The translations under genes were made by a program, and so were the position numbers. Below the pieces are notes generated by a model, which was not told the origin of the DNA, ran no database searches, and saw only the letters and a list, made by a program, of their open reading frames with translations. Shown piece by piece: positions 8,354 through 16,882 of a DNA stretch of 42,724 bases (the first letter of the stretch is position 1; each line of letters begins with the position of its first letter). Source of the DNA: an uncultured Selenomonadaceae bacterium (GTDB lineage: Bacteria; Bacillota; Negativicutes; Selenomonadales; Selenomonadaceae); assembly GCA_905234505.1 (NCBI GenBank), contig CAJOIA010000002.1, positions 1 to 42,724 on the forward strand, written 5' to 3'.

Positions 8354-8960
8354 TATTCGTTCCCCCACTGTAAAGTATTTGCAATGTTTTTTCCCATGCA
8401 GAAGTAGAAAATCAGCGTTTTCAAAAATCGATTTGGCGTATTGACGCCATTTCTGCCAATTATGTTGTTTTTTACCGAGGAAAAGTCCAAAATCCACGTT
8501 TTAAAAAATGAGAATCGCGTACTGACGCCATTTCTGCCAATTATGTTATTTTTTCACGCCAAAATCGGCGTTTTAAAAAATGAGAATCGCGTACTGACGC
8601 CATTTGTCGCATTTGTGTTGTTTTTTCCCAGTGAAAAGTCCAAAATCAGCGTTTTAAAAAATGAGAATCGCGTACTGACGCCATTTTTGCCAATTATGTT
8701 GTTTTTTACCAGTGAAAAGTCCAAAATCGGCGTTTTCAAAAATGAGAATCGCGTATTGACGCCATTTGTGCCATTTATGTTGTTTTTTACCGGGGAAAAG
8801 TTAAAAATCAGCGTTTTCAAAAATGAGAATCGCATACTGACGCCATTTCTGTCAATTATGTTATTTTTTCCCATGGAAAAGTTAAAAATCACCATGCAAA
8901 AAAATAAAGGTCGCGCCGTGACGCCACCTTTGCGAATGTATTTGTTTTTCCCGTGTCAAT
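8354..8960. repeat. 81-bp tandem repeat array between the chemoreceptor and CLC genes
   Basis: The landmark TGACGCC recurs at 8442, 8523, 8595, 8676, 8757, 8838 and 8919, giving periods of 81, 72, 81, 81, 81 and 81 bp. Each unit carries a GTTTTTT tract, GAAAAGTCCAAAATC, GCGTTTT and GAGAATCGCGTACTGACGCC. A degenerate partial unit begins near 8375 and the last unit is the most diverged. The odd unit lacks 9 bp, so every period is a multiple of three and long open frames exist on both strands. I see no ribosome binding site at their starts and no spacer-like unique segments, so neither a gene nor a CRISPR is supported. The array forms the upstream region of the CLC gene. Confidence 0.93.
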
Positions 8961-10754
8961 TTAGATTTTGAACTTAGCAACAACGTCTTGCATTTGCTGC
9001 GCCATAACTGCTAAAGAGCGGCTCGCGTCGGCAATTTCATGCATTGTGGCAGATTGCTCTTCGCCCGAAGCCGATACTGTTTCAGATTCTTTCGCAACTT
9101 CGCGGCTCTTTTCATTAATCTTATCCACAGAATTTATAATGACGTCCGTACTCTTAGACAGTTCAACAACAAGCTTATCCATTGTATCGGAGCTGTCGGC
9201 AACGGCGGTAATTTTCAACATAATTTCGCCAAAAGTATTGCCCGCCTGGTCAACAGCTTCAGCGCCGGTTTTAACATTGTGAACGCCTTGCTGCATTGCG
9301 GTAACTGCGTCTTGAGATTTATTTTGAATTGAGCCAATCAGCGTGGAAATTTCTTTCGCGGAACTTTGAGACTGCTCAGCCAATTTTCTAACTTCATCTG
9401 CAACGACCGCAAAGCCTCTGCCGTGCTCACCGGCTCTTGCAGCTTCAATCGCCGCATTCAACGCCAGCAAATTAGTTTGGTCGGCAATGGCGGAAATTGC
9501 ATCAACGATCTTGCCGATTTTTTCGGATTCTTCGCCGAGCTGCGCAATAACTTCAGCAGAAGAATTGACAGAAGTCTCAATCGTCGACATTTGGTCAATT
9601 GCATTTTTAACAGCAGAAACGCCTCTTTCTGCGGCAATGCTTGTATCGTTAATTTCACGCGAAGAATCATGCAAAGTATCAGTGAAAGTTTTCATATGCC
9701 CGCGCAATTCATCTGCTTTAGTCGTGGCGTTTTCAACTTCGGTAAATTGCTCAGTGCAAGCGCCCGCAACATTTACAATTGATTCAGCTACTTGGTTAAT
9801 GGCGGTTGTCGATTGATCAGCGCTGGCGGTTAATTGCTGCGAAGCGGCGGCAACTTGCTCGGCTGAAGTGATAACTTTATTAACCATTCCACGCACATTC
9901 TCGCGCAGTTGCGAAACAGCCCGCGCCATTACTCCAATTTCGTCAGTGCGCGTAACGTCTTTTTCTTCAGGCTGATTAGTCATTCGAAAATCGCCTGTGC
10001 CCAAAATTCCCAGCGCCTGCGTCAAATTACGAATTGGAGTGACAAGATGATTTGCAAAGAAATTCGCCACTGCTATAAAAATAACTTCCAAAATTACGCA
10101 AAGCATAGTCATTTTAATAACTATGCCTCTTAAATTTTCGTCAGAGCGCGCTTTCATTTCTGCAACGTGGATGTCAATATAATCAACCCAAACGCCCGTG
10201 CCGATAACCCAACCATAGGGTTCAAAAGCGGCAGTGTAATTAATTTTCGGCAATAATTCAGTTTGATTCGGCTTTGCGAACATTAAATCTGTAAAGCCGC
10301 CGCCAGGTTTTTTGCCGTTTTCAATCATTTCACGAATAAATTGCTTGCCAGTCGGGTCTGTTGCATCGATACGCGATTTGCCTTCGCTGTCTCTGCCCAA
10401 TAAAACTATATTCACGCCTTCATAGGTATCAATCCAAAAATAGCCGCCGTCGCCTTCGTAGCGCATATTTCGAATGAGATTTGCAGCAGATCTTTTAGCT
10501 TGTTCCTCTGAAAAAAGTCCGGCTTGTTGGTCTTTGTAAATTCGCTCAATGGTACTAATTGCGGTTTTGGTTTGGTTTTTCAATTCGCGCTGAATGTCCG
10601 ATATCAGCATTTCGCGAAACGCTTTCAGCTCTTGTTCGTTGTTGTCAATTATGTCGAAAGTAAAAACCGTACCAATTACAAACATTGTTGCCAAAGACGC
10701 CGCCACCATCATTAGCACAAATTGCGTCTTCATTGACGACTGAGATTTTTCCAT
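8961..10754 (-). CDS. Methyl-accepting chemotaxis protein (Cache-HAMP-MCP)
   Basis: The 597-residue receptor has an N-terminal membrane segment (about residues 10-32), then a periplasmic single-Cache domain of the sCache_2 type to about residue 195 ([33 protein letters not shown]). A second membrane segment is at about 205-232, then a HAMP domain ([14 protein letters not shown]) and a cytoplasmic signalling coiled coil. The kinase-contacting hairpin is intact ([21 protein letters not shown]). sCache_2 domains commonly bind small carboxylates; the ligand here is unknown. GGGAGAGA supports the ATG start. No che genes are nearby, so it feeds a chemosensory array encoded elsewhere. Confidence 0.95.
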   Translation of the reverse strand: MEKSQSSMKTQFVLMMVAASLATMFVIGTVFTFDIIDNNEQELKAFREMLISDIQRELKNQTKTAISTIERIYKDQQAGLFSEEQAKRSAANLIRNMRYEGDGGYFWIDTYEGVNIVLLGRDSEGKSRIDATDPTGKQFIREMIENGKKPGGGFTDLMFAKPNQTELLPKINYTAAFEPYGWVIGTGVWVDYIDIHVAEMKARSDENLRGIVIKMTMLCVILEVIFIAVANFFANHLVTPIRNLTQALGILGTGDFRMTNQPEEKDVTRTDEIGVMARAVSQLRENVRGMVNKVITSAEQVAAASQQLTASADQSTTAINQVAESIVNVAGACTEQFTEVENATTKADELRGHMKTFTDTLHDSSREINDTSIAAERGVSAVKNAIDQMSTIETSVNSSAEVIAQLGEESEKIGKIVDAISAIADQTNLLALNAAIEAARAGEHGRGFAVVADEVRKLAEQSQSSAKEISTLIGSIQNKSQDAVTAMQQGVHNVKTGAEAVDQAGNTFGEIMLKITAVADSSDTMDKLVVELSKSTDVIINSVDKINEKSREVAKESETVSASGEEQSATMHEIADASRSLAVMAQQMQDVVAKFKI

Positions 10755-10794
10755 GGTAATCTCTCCCTACATTTTAATTTTTAAGAAAAATTTC

Positions 10795-10825
10795 GCGTTG
10801 TAGGTGAAAGTTCCTGCCGCAACGC
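10795..10825 (-). terminator. Probable intrinsic terminator after the 223-residue gene
   Basis: On the minus strand GCGTTG and CAACGC form a stem whose inner part also pairs AGG with CCT, followed by GAAATTTTTC. It directly abuts the TAG stop at 10826. The T-run is short and interrupted, so the call is moderate. Confidence 0.45.
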
Positions 10826-11497
10826 CTAAAAATTTCTGATGCTTTGAAGTTCCGCCGCCAGATTTTGTTTCAATTTAATCTGCAATTCGTCCAAATTCTT
10901 TGCGTCAAAAAGATAACTCACGCGCGGCACAAGTTTAATCCGCGATTCGCCGCTGTAACTGTCGGTGAAGATATTATAAAAAATCGTGAAGTCGCTCTGA
11001 TTTTCAAAATTGCTGTAGTTCAAAATAATGTATGAGCCGTTCGTAATTTTAACCGGATTATCGGGCGTAATGAAAAGTTCAAAGCCTTCAAGATTTTTCG
11101 GCAAAGTTTTAGCATAAGTCCAGCCGCCGAGATGTTTTTCTCCAACGAATAAATCATTTTCAGTATCAATGCGCTCGGTCAGAATTTTAATCACGGCGTC
11201 GAGTTTAGCTTTGAGGGTATTAATAAATTTGTCAAAATTCCTTGTGAAAAAGTTAGTCAAACAGAATTCAGTCAGACCGATTTTCAGCCGCACTTTGTAT
11301 TCTGCGGTTTCGTTGTGGAAATAAACAATAACAGCGCGGTGAGCGTTTTCATCGGCGTAGGTAAAATAAATAAATTTGTCGCCGCGTTCGTCAAAAATTT
11401 TTGTCAGAGTGTAGCCGCGAATTTCCTCGGGCAATTCATTAAAAAAGTTCGTCGCCTCAATTTCAGCGGCAAGTTTATTTTTGGTATCAGCTTTCAC
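10826..11497 (-). CDS. Hypothetical cytosolic protein
   Basis: I do not recognise this gene. The ORF track starts at an ATG whose next codons are themselves the Shine-Dalgarno AAGGAG; the GTG six codons later, giving VKADTKNKL, is the better start (223 residues). There is no signal peptide or membrane segment. It is rich in Phe, Asn and Lys with alternating beta-like stretches (KFIYFTYADENAHRAVIVYF, then an amphipathic helix FDKFINTLKAKLDAVIKIL, then a second beta-rich half). The pattern suggests two related alpha/beta halves. It is transcribed alone from an extended -10 promoter and followed by a hairpin, divergent from the CsgG-type operon. Confidence 0.7.
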   Translation of the reverse strand: MKADTKNKLAAEIEATNFFNELPEEIRGYTLTKIFDERGDKFIYFTYADENAHRAVIVYFHNETAEYKVRLKIGLTEFCLTNFFTRNFDKFINTLKAKLDAVIKILTERIDTENDLFVGEKHLGGWTYAKTLPKNLEGFELFITPDNPVKITNGSYIILNYSNFENQSDFTIFYNIFTDSYSGESRIKLVPRVSYLFDAKNLDELQIKLKQNLAAELQSIRNF

Positions 11498-11524
11498 ACA
11501 ATCAGCTCCTTGCATTTTTCAGCA

Positions 11525-11533
11525 AGTATAACA
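11525..11533 (-). promoter_or_regulatory. Extended -10 promoter of the 223-residue gene
   Basis: On the minus strand the sequence TGTTATACT is an extended -10 box about 27 bases before the GTG start. No good -35 is seen 17 bases further up. The same TGTGTTATACT string recurs before the Lrp gene. Confidence 0.5.
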
Positions 11534-11590
11534 CAAATTAGAGAAATCTGCGCGAAAGATTAATTTTTCATTAAAATAATTCATATAATC

Positions 11591-11619
11591 TTGTCGAAGA
11601 AAAAAGTACATGATATGAT
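11591..11619 (+). promoter_or_regulatory. Sigma-A type promoter of the CsgG-type operon
   Basis: TTGTCG and TATGAT are separated by exactly 17 bp. The predicted start near 11626 gives a leader of about 80 nt before the TTG start at 11709. An upstream TATAAT at 11584 has no partner box. Confidence 0.6.
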
Positions 11620-11708
11620 CTTTTAACGTTATTTTTGGCTCAATTTTTTTAGAGAGGAGGCGAAATTTTCTTTGTAGATTTACTATATTCATGGGAGGGC
11701 AGATTATT

Positions 11709-12887
11709 TTGAAAAAGTTTCTAGTATTGTTAGCGTTTATACTGGTTACGTCATTTAAAACGGTTCTTGCTCAAGAAGTTACAGTTGAAGGATATGGTAT
11801 CGACAGAGATTCAGCCATTCGCAATGCCACTCAAACGGCAGTAGAGCAAGTTGTCGGCGTTTATATCAGTTCGCAAACGCTTATGGAAGATTTTCAGCTT
11901 CAACTCGATGAAATTTATCAAAAATCTCAAGGTTTCGTGAAGGGAATAAAAATTCTAGAGGAAGGCAAGGTCAATTCTTCCACTTACAAAGTAAAAGCCA
12001 GAATTGACGTTGATACAAGCCCGAACGGTAAATTGCTTGACGAACTGACGATGATTTTACAGCTAAATGACCCGCGAGTTGCCGTGATTGTTATTGGCGT
12101 TGACCAATATAGACACAGCGCGCGCGATGTTTTTGCTGAAAGCTGTTTGAATGAAAAACTTGTAAGCATGGGATTCAATCACGTTTTGGACGCCGACAGA
12201 GTTATCAAAATCAACAACGCGGACCTTCTGAATTATATTGCTTCTGGCAAAAGCGGTACTTTTAAAAGCAAAGACAATTCCATTGATTATTTGGTTTTAG
12301 GCAAATACAACAAATTTTCTAATGCAGTGTCCATTCCAAAATTTGGCAATAGCGGAAATGACAACAATCAGCCGAATATAAATCCTGACAATGTTTATGA
12401 TGTCCCGCCGAGGTCAAATGACGCCAGCAGTGTAAAAACTAATTTTAAAAATATCAAGGTGGTTTTGAAAGTTGACGTAATTAAATACGATACCGGCGAT
12501 ATTGTCGGTACCTTCACTGTTGAAGGCAATAATATTAATGTTTATGAAGAAATTGCCTCTCAAAATGCTATCGCGCAGGCTTCCAATGAAGCGGCTGAAA
12601 AACTTGGCGATACTTTAAAAAAATTCAGTTCCAATCCGGTTCAAGGGCTGAGCTTTACACTCGCTGCGAATAATGAAAAAAAACTTCAGCAATGCATTGA
12701 AGAAATTCGCGAGCTTGGTATGGTTAGAAATGTTTACATTCGCGAAATAAAATCTAACGAGGCAGTATTGACGATTGATTCTGAGCAGAAGCCACACGCA
12801 ATTTTTATGGCGCTTAAAGGGAAAACGAAGCTTGAAATTTCTATTGCGAATATGAGCGCCAATAGTTGTAAATTAAAAATTAGTTGA
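11709..12887 (+). CDS. Exported FlgT-N/CsgG-like envelope protein, first gene of operon
   Basis: The TTG at 11709 is preferred over the ATG at 11691 because GGGAGG lies 9 bases before it and the product then begins with a clean signal peptide (MKKFLVLLAFILV, cleavage after LAQ or near it). Residues about 24-105 (VEGYGIDRDSAIRNATQTAVEQVVG) match the pattern of the FlgT N-terminal domain of the Vibrio flagellar H-ring. From about 115 (DPRVAVIVIG) a CsgG/TolB-N-like alpha/beta domain follows, with a polar linker rich in Asn. The C-terminal ~90 residues form a separate beta-alpha module. There is no lipobox. It probably acts in the periplasm or at the outer membrane, with the five genes behind it. 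Confidence 0.65.
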   Translation: MKKFLVLLAFILVTSFKTVLAQEVTVEGYGIDRDSAIRNATQTAVEQVVGVYISSQTLMEDFQLQLDEIYQKSQGFVKGIKILEEGKVNSSTYKVKARIDVDTSPNGKLLDELTMILQLNDPRVAVIVIGVDQYRHSARDVFAESCLNEKLVSMGFNHVLDADRVIKINNADLLNYIASGKSGTFKSKDNSIDYLVLGKYNKFSNAVSIPKFGNSGNDNNQPNINPDNVYDVPPRSNDASSVKTNFKNIKVVLKVDVIKYDTGDIVGTFTVEGNNINVYEEIASQNAIAQASNEAAEKLGDTLKKFSSNPVQGLSFTLAANNEKKLQQCIEEIRELGMVRNVYIREIKSNEAVLTIDSEQKPHAIFMALKGKTKLEISIANMSANSCKLKIS

Positions 12888-12900
12888 GGAGGCGAAAAAA

Positions 12901-13689
12901 GTGGCACGGATTTTTTTGTTAAGTTTAATGTTTTCCTTTATTTTGGGAATAAACGCGGCGCTGGCGGAGCCAATAATCGAGAAAGAGCTTGCAGAACGTC
13001 CAAACGTTTCAATTTTGCCATTTAAAAATAAATCTACCATAGTTCCGGAATTTGCCCAAAAAATAGCATTAAGGGACGCGTCGATTGTATCAGATTTTTT
13101 ACTGGAGCGGCTTTGGCACACGGGGCGATTTAGGACCATCGATCGCGAAGAGCTTGAAGAAATTATCAAGGAACTTGAATTTAGCCAAAGCGGGCTGGTT
13201 AGTTCTGTATCGGCCACAACTGCAGGCAAGCAGCTGGGCGTAAAGTACATAATCAGAGGCAGTGTCACCGATATTAGCGTAAAACCGACTACCGCGGCAG
13301 ATATTTCAGTGGCAAATAAAGGCGGCTTTTCGGCTAATAAAGTAACTGTCAGCGCAAGTATTTCTGTAAAATTTGTTAATGTTGAAACTGGCGAGGCGGT
13401 GCTTATAGCTTCTGGCACGGGCAAATCTTCGCGGGGAGATGCCGAATTAAGTATCAACGAAAAATATTATGAAATCTCCGGCACTATCAGCGATGGTAGC
13501 GGTGAACATTTTGAAGCGACAGCCAAAATAAAAAAAGATATTGGATACTCAGTTAAAGTTGGTAGCAGTGAAGTCAGCCAAATTCAAGTTAGAAACGCTC
13601 TTTACAAAGCCGTAATTGATGCTGTTGAAGACAAAGATTATGGACTTTTGGCGCTAATTGACGGCTCGACAAAAAAGAGAAAGGTTTAA
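12901..13689 (+). CDS. CsgG-family exported protein (copy 1)
   Basis: The product is 262 residues with a GTG start and GAGGAGG upstream. A signal peptide ends near ALAEP. The CsgG core is clear: NVSILPFKN at the first strand, a helix with SDFLLERLWHTGRFRTIDREELEEII, then GVKYIIRGSVTDI and a repeated beta segment with VSVKFVNVETGEAVLIASG-type residues. Canonical CsgG is a lipoprotein that forms the curli secretion pore; this one has no Cys lipobox and no curli subunit gene is present, so a pore role is not implied. The C-terminus is basic (KKRKV). It lies 13 bp after the first gene. Confidence 0.85.
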   Translation: MARIFLLSLMFSFILGINAALAEPIIEKELAERPNVSILPFKNKSTIVPEFAQKIALRDASIVSDFLLERLWHTGRFRTIDREELEEIIKELEFSQSGLVSSVSATTAGKQLGVKYIIRGSVTDISVKPTTAADISVANKGGFSANKVTVSASISVKFVNVETGEAVLIASGTGKSSRGDAELSINEKYYEISGTISDGSGEHFEATAKIKKDIGYSVKVGSSEVSQIQVRNALYKAVIDAVEDKDYGLLALIDGSTKKRKV

Positions 13690-13692
13690 AAT

Positions 13693-14508
13693 ATGACTGT
13701 GAGATTTTTAATACTGGCGCTGTTTTTTTGCATTTTTAACTTTAACGTGGCGAATGCTGAGCAAGCGGCGGCGGAGGAATATCGGAAAATTTTTAGCTCT
13801 GGCAATTTTTACATCGAATTTCGCGATAAATGGGGGACGCGAATTTTAGCCGGTAAAAATGGCATGCGCATGGAAAGAATGCGCTACGATGCAGAAAGCG
13901 GCGATATAGCTTGGTTGAATCCGCTCGGCGCAATTTTCCACAAAGAAGATAAAAATCCTGAAGTATTATACAGGGACGGCAAATTTTATAATTTCATTGA
14001 AAAAAAGCGCGCTAATGTTTGCGACGCCGACAAAATTAATAGCGAAGAATTAAATCCACGTAGCGGCTGGAATAAAATTTCTCAGAAGTTGGCTCTGCCG
14101 GATGAATTAGCTGTTTTTTATTGGGAAGATTCATTTAGATTGAAAAGCTCCGCAATTCCCGCGCCGACCTTCAAGGAAAGCCTCAAAAAAAAGGTCGACG
14201 GCAAAGATTACGATTGCGACCGCTACAGCTGCGATATAAAAAATTTGGCCGGTGGCGGCGCGGCGGCTTTGGTTTACGAAATGTTTTACAAAGACGGCAA
14301 TTTATTTCGCGCAGAAAGTTACCTGGTGCGCGGCGGCAAAATTTATCCGATTAACATTTTAAAGATACAGAAAATCCAATCGGAAATTCCTAAGGATACT
14401 TTTAAAATTGAAAAAAATACTGAGCTTTATGCAGCGGGGATGGGCGACATGAACGACCTTCTAGAAAAGCCGGTAAAAATCGGTACAATGGAGGCTGAAA
14501 CTTTATGA
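13693..14508 (+). CDS. Exported LolA-like protein of unknown role (paralogue A)
   Basis: The 271-residue product has a signal peptide (residues 1-22, ending VANAEQ). After it come YRKIFSSGNFYIEFRDK, many short beta strands and a C-terminal part in which a strand pair (YEMFYKDGNLFRAESYL) is followed by IPKDTFKIEKN. This order resembles LolA/LolB or DUF4412-type half-barrel proteins that bind lipid-like ligands, but I cannot identify the family firmly. Four Cys residues, two close together (DCDRYSCD), could form a disulfide. The gene starts 3 bp after csgG copy 1 and overlaps the next gene by 4 bp (ATGA), so translation is coupled. Confidence 0.6.
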   Translation: MTVRFLILALFFCIFNFNVANAEQAAAEEYRKIFSSGNFYIEFRDKWGTRILAGKNGMRMERMRYDAESGDIAWLNPLGAIFHKEDKNPEVLYRDGKFYNFIEKKRANVCDADKINSEELNPRSGWNKISQKLALPDELAVFYWEDSFRLKSSAIPAPTFKESLKKKVDGKDYDCDRYSCDIKNLAGGGAAALVYEMFYKDGNLFRAESYLVRGGKIYPINILKIQKIQSEIPKDTFKIEKNTELYAAGMGDMNDLLEKPVKIGTMEAETL

Positions 14509-15284
14509 GAAATTTTTTAATTGCCGTCCTGCTCATTTTTTTGTGTCAGGCGGAAGCGGAGGCGGCAAAAATTGATATATATCGCGAAATGCTTTTGCGA
14601 AATTCTTATACAATTCGCTATGAAAATTTGACTCCGCCGCCACGTGAGACCAATAAAGATCGCGTTGAACTTTATGGTAAAAGCGGCTTGGCTGTTTCTG
14701 AAAATGATTATTTGACGTACCGCTCAACCAGTGGCGTTGTTACGGCGGACGGACAAAATCGCTATGAAGAAGTTGGCGACGAAGATTTTAAACTTTGTAG
14801 GCTTTCGAAAGACGAGGAAGATTTTTTCTTCAGCAAGTACAAGAAAAAAGATCGCTGGGAATATTTTGGCACGCGCAAAAATCGCGTTGTTGCCAATGAA
14901 AAGAATTATCTGGCTGAAATTCTTGAAGGCAAAAGCTACGGCGATTCTGATATGTCTCACTTTTTAAACGCCATTCTTCCAAATACTGAAAAGAGCGCTC
15001 AAAATTCCAGTTATCGATTTATCGCGCAGGGCAGATTGGCTAATGGGCTTTTTTATGAAGATTATCGCTCGGACGATAATGGGATAACTGAAGCGGTTCG
15101 TTATTATTTTTCCGGAAATAATTTGGTAAAGATAGCCGCTGCTTCTTATCACAAAAATAGCGACGGCAAAATTGACGGGCGCAGATGCATTATTAAAATC
15201 CAAGAATTTTCTTCGACGCCGGATAAATCTCTATTGAAATTGCCGGAAGGTGTTAAAGATGAAACTAAACGTAAGAAAAAATAA
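14505..15284 (+). CDS. Exported LolA-like protein of unknown role (paralogue B)
   Basis: The 259-residue product has a signal peptide ending near AEAAK. It is a distant paralogue of the previous gene: YREMLLRNSYTIRYENL aligns with YRKIFSSGNFYIEFRDK, and RYYFSGNNLVKIAAASY plus SLLKLPEGVK align with the C-terminal strand pair and the closing segment of paralogue A. The final motif is common in LolA/DUF4412-like beta half-barrels. The C-terminus is strongly basic. It overlaps paralogue A by 4 bp and the following CsgG-like gene by 26 bp. Function is unknown; periplasmic binding of a lipid or polymer is only an inference. Confidence 0.6.
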   Translation: MRNFLIAVLLIFLCQAEAEAAKIDIYREMLLRNSYTIRYENLTPPPRETNKDRVELYGKSGLAVSENDYLTYRSTSGVVTADGQNRYEEVGDEDFKLCRLSKDEEDFFFSKYKKKDRWEYFGTRKNRVVANEKNYLAEILEGKSYGDSDMSHFLNAILPNTEKSAQNSSYRFIAQGRLANGLFYEDYRSDDNGITEAVRYYFSGNNLVKIAAASYHKNSDGKIDGRRCIIKIQEFSSTPDKSLLKLPEGVKDETKRKKK

Positions 15285-16125
15285 ATTGTTGGCGGCAATT
15301 ATTTTTATATTAGCTGCAATTTTTTTTATCCCTGCGCCGACTTCTGCGCGAGGAAATAATCCAACTTGTGTCTTGCTTAAATTTACTGATGATACGCGCT
15401 ATGACAAAATTGATTCCGCCGGTAACCTTTCAGAGCTGTTGCTTGAAAAAATGCAGAAGAGTAAACGCTTTAATTTTATCGAGACTGAAATTATTGACGC
15501 GAATTTGGAGGCGCGACTTTATGACGAAAAAGTTGACGAACTAACCAGATTTGATTCAGCAATAAACAGCGGCAATTACAATGAACTTTTTGAAGGCGAT
15601 GGTTTTAATGAAAATAAAGCTCAGTCCATCGTTATGGCGCAGGTTGGACAATTTATCACGCCGGAAATTACAGCTGAAATTGGCAAGCTTCACAATGCTG
15701 AATATCTTATTCAAGGTACGATTATAAATCTTGGCACGGGCAGCTGGCTCAGTGAAGATTTAGAATTTGTTTCCGGTGCAGTCAGCGGCATTGCACGGCT
15801 GGCCAGTTCTCAAGCTTCAAATCTTGTTGGGAAATCATTAAGCGCTTTGAAATTTATGGGGGAGTTGGGCGAAGTTAGCGTTACGCTTAAAGGTATTGGT
15901 GTTCAATGCGACGTACGCGTTATAAAAGCGGCGACGGGCGAAGTTGTTTGGAGCAAGCGCGTGGTTGGCAAAGGGCAAAGTGAATTTGTGCAGGTTAATT
16001 TTCTCAGATTCGGTCACGAGAATTTAAGTAGCGCGCTTTATACCAAGGCAATGAATGACGCGACGGATAAAATTGTCAAGGCGCTGATTGACGATTTGGA
16101 TTCAAATAAACTTTTCCTGAAATGA
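15259..16125 (+). CDS. CsgG-family exported protein (copy 2)
   Basis: I start at the ATG giving MKLNVRKNK (GGAAGG upstream); the track begins three codons earlier. The 288-residue product has a signal peptide ending near TSARG. The CsgG core includes CVLLKFTDDTRYDK, LSELLLEKMQKSKRFNFIE, an insertion of about 60 residues, then NAEYLIQGTIINLG and a strand with CDVRVIKAATGEVVWSKRVVGKG. The closing helix (AMNDATDKIVKALIDDL) is typical. The insertion and the Gly/Ser-rich stretch after it (residues about 160-195) distinguish it from copies 1 and 3. There is no lipobox. Confidence 0.78.
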   Translation: MKLNVRKNKLLAAIIFILAAIFFIPAPTSARGNNPTCVLLKFTDDTRYDKIDSAGNLSELLLEKMQKSKRFNFIETEIIDANLEARLYDEKVDELTRFDSAINSGNYNELFEGDGFNENKAQSIVMAQVGQFITPEITAEIGKLHNAEYLIQGTIINLGTGSWLSEDLEFVSGAVSGIARLASSQASNLVGKSLSALKFMGELGEVSVTLKGIGVQCDVRVIKAATGEVVWSKRVVGKGQSEFVQVNFLRFGHENLSSALYTKAMNDATDKIVKALIDDLDSNKLFLK

Positions 16126-16134
16126 GGGCTTAAC

Positions 16135-16767
16135 GTGTTGAAAAGTATTTTCGCTACGATTTTATGTTTTGCCATTTTTGCTAATATCGCGCAGGCGGCG
16201 GAAAAACCGCGCGTCGTTGTAATGGATTTGGGCGCGCGCCATTCCAGCGAAATATCTTCTGAAAATATTGGAGCGATGGCCTCGGATTATCTTTTAGAAG
16301 CGCTTTGGTCAACTAATAGATTTGCGGTCATGGATTGGGAAAATGCGGAAGAGGAAATTATTACCTCAAAATTGCCGACCAGTGGACTTATCCCACCGAG
16401 CGCGGCGCGGGAAATCGCTAAGCTTTTGAATGCCGATTATATAATTTACGGCAACATCAGCAGCGTTGACAGCAAAGATTTAGTTTTTGAAATTGCGGGC
16501 AACGGCGGAAATTTTCGCTCTATCAAATCGGCTCTGATTGTTCGCATGATGGATGTTAAAACTGGCGAAATTCTTGTTGTGGCAAAAGGCAAAGGCGCGT
16601 CCAAAAGCTCGGAAATTAGAGGCGGCGCGAAAAATCTTGCTTACATAACGATAGGTACCAAAAAAGTTCCTTCAATCTGCGTCCACAATGCCATTAAGAA
16701 AGCCACCTTTGCCGCGGCTGAAGAAATTGTTGCAGAGTTTTTTAATGAGCCGCTGAAGAAAAAATAA
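16135..16767 (+). CDS. CsgG-family exported protein (copy 3)
   Basis: The 210-residue product starts at GTG with GAGGG seven bases before; the adjacent TTG is an alternative. The signal peptide ends at AQAAE. It has the plainest CsgG core of the three: RVVVMDLGARHSSE, DYLLEALWSTNRFAVMDWENAEEEI, LNADYIIYGNISSVD, then VRMMDVKTGEILVVAKGKG and a final helix. It is the last gene of the run, 9 bp after copy 2, with the terminator about 65 bp downstream. The FlgO/CsgG/LpoB families share this fold, so it could be a ring or activator subunit rather than a pore. Confidence 0.82.
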   Translation: MLKSIFATILCFAIFANIAQAAEKPRVVVMDLGARHSSEISSENIGAMASDYLLEALWSTNRFAVMDWENAEEEIITSKLPTSGLIPPSAAREIAKLLNADYIIYGNISSVDSKDLVFEIAGNGGNFRSIKSALIVRMMDVKTGEILVVAKGKGASKSSEIRGGAKNLAYITIGTKKVPSICVHNAIKKATFAAAEEIVAEFFNEPLKKK

Positions 16768-16821
16768 TTACCACTGATTTTTAGGGCAAGTGAGATTTTG
16801 AGGTGTTCAAAGGATATTTTC

Positions 16822-16851
16822 TTGCAACAAAAAAAAATCCTGTAGTATAAT
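16822..16851 (+). promoter_or_regulatory. Sigma-A type promoter of the DJ-1/PfpI gene
   Basis: TTGCAA and TATAAT are 18 bp apart, and the predicted start near 16858 is about 25 bases before the ATG. The -10 box lies in the loop of the terminator hairpin that closes the upstream operon. Confidence 0.65.
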
Positions 16852-16866
16852 TACCGCAGGATTTTT
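16833..16866 (+). terminator. Intrinsic terminator of the CsgG-type operon
   Basis: AAAAATCCTG pairs perfectly with CAGGATTTTT around a 14-base loop. The T-run forms part of the stem, so it could work in both directions. The promoter of the next gene overlaps it. Confidence 0.6.
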
Positions 16867-16882
16867 CAAGGAGGTTTGAAAT

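Noticed and set aside
8375-8950. Repeat array as a CRISPR
   Set aside because: The whole 81-bp unit is conserved; there are no unique spacers of constant length between short identical repeats, and no cas genes are present.
8441-8971. 176-codon plus-strand frame across the tandem repeats
   Set aside because: It has no ribosome binding site, is built entirely of 27-residue repeats created by the 81-bp period, and the opposite strand is open for the same reason. Treated as a product of the repeat length.
12901-16767. CsgG-like genes as a curli secretion system
   Set aside because: No CsgA/CsgB-type repeat subunits, CsgE, CsgF or lipobox-bearing CsgG are seen.
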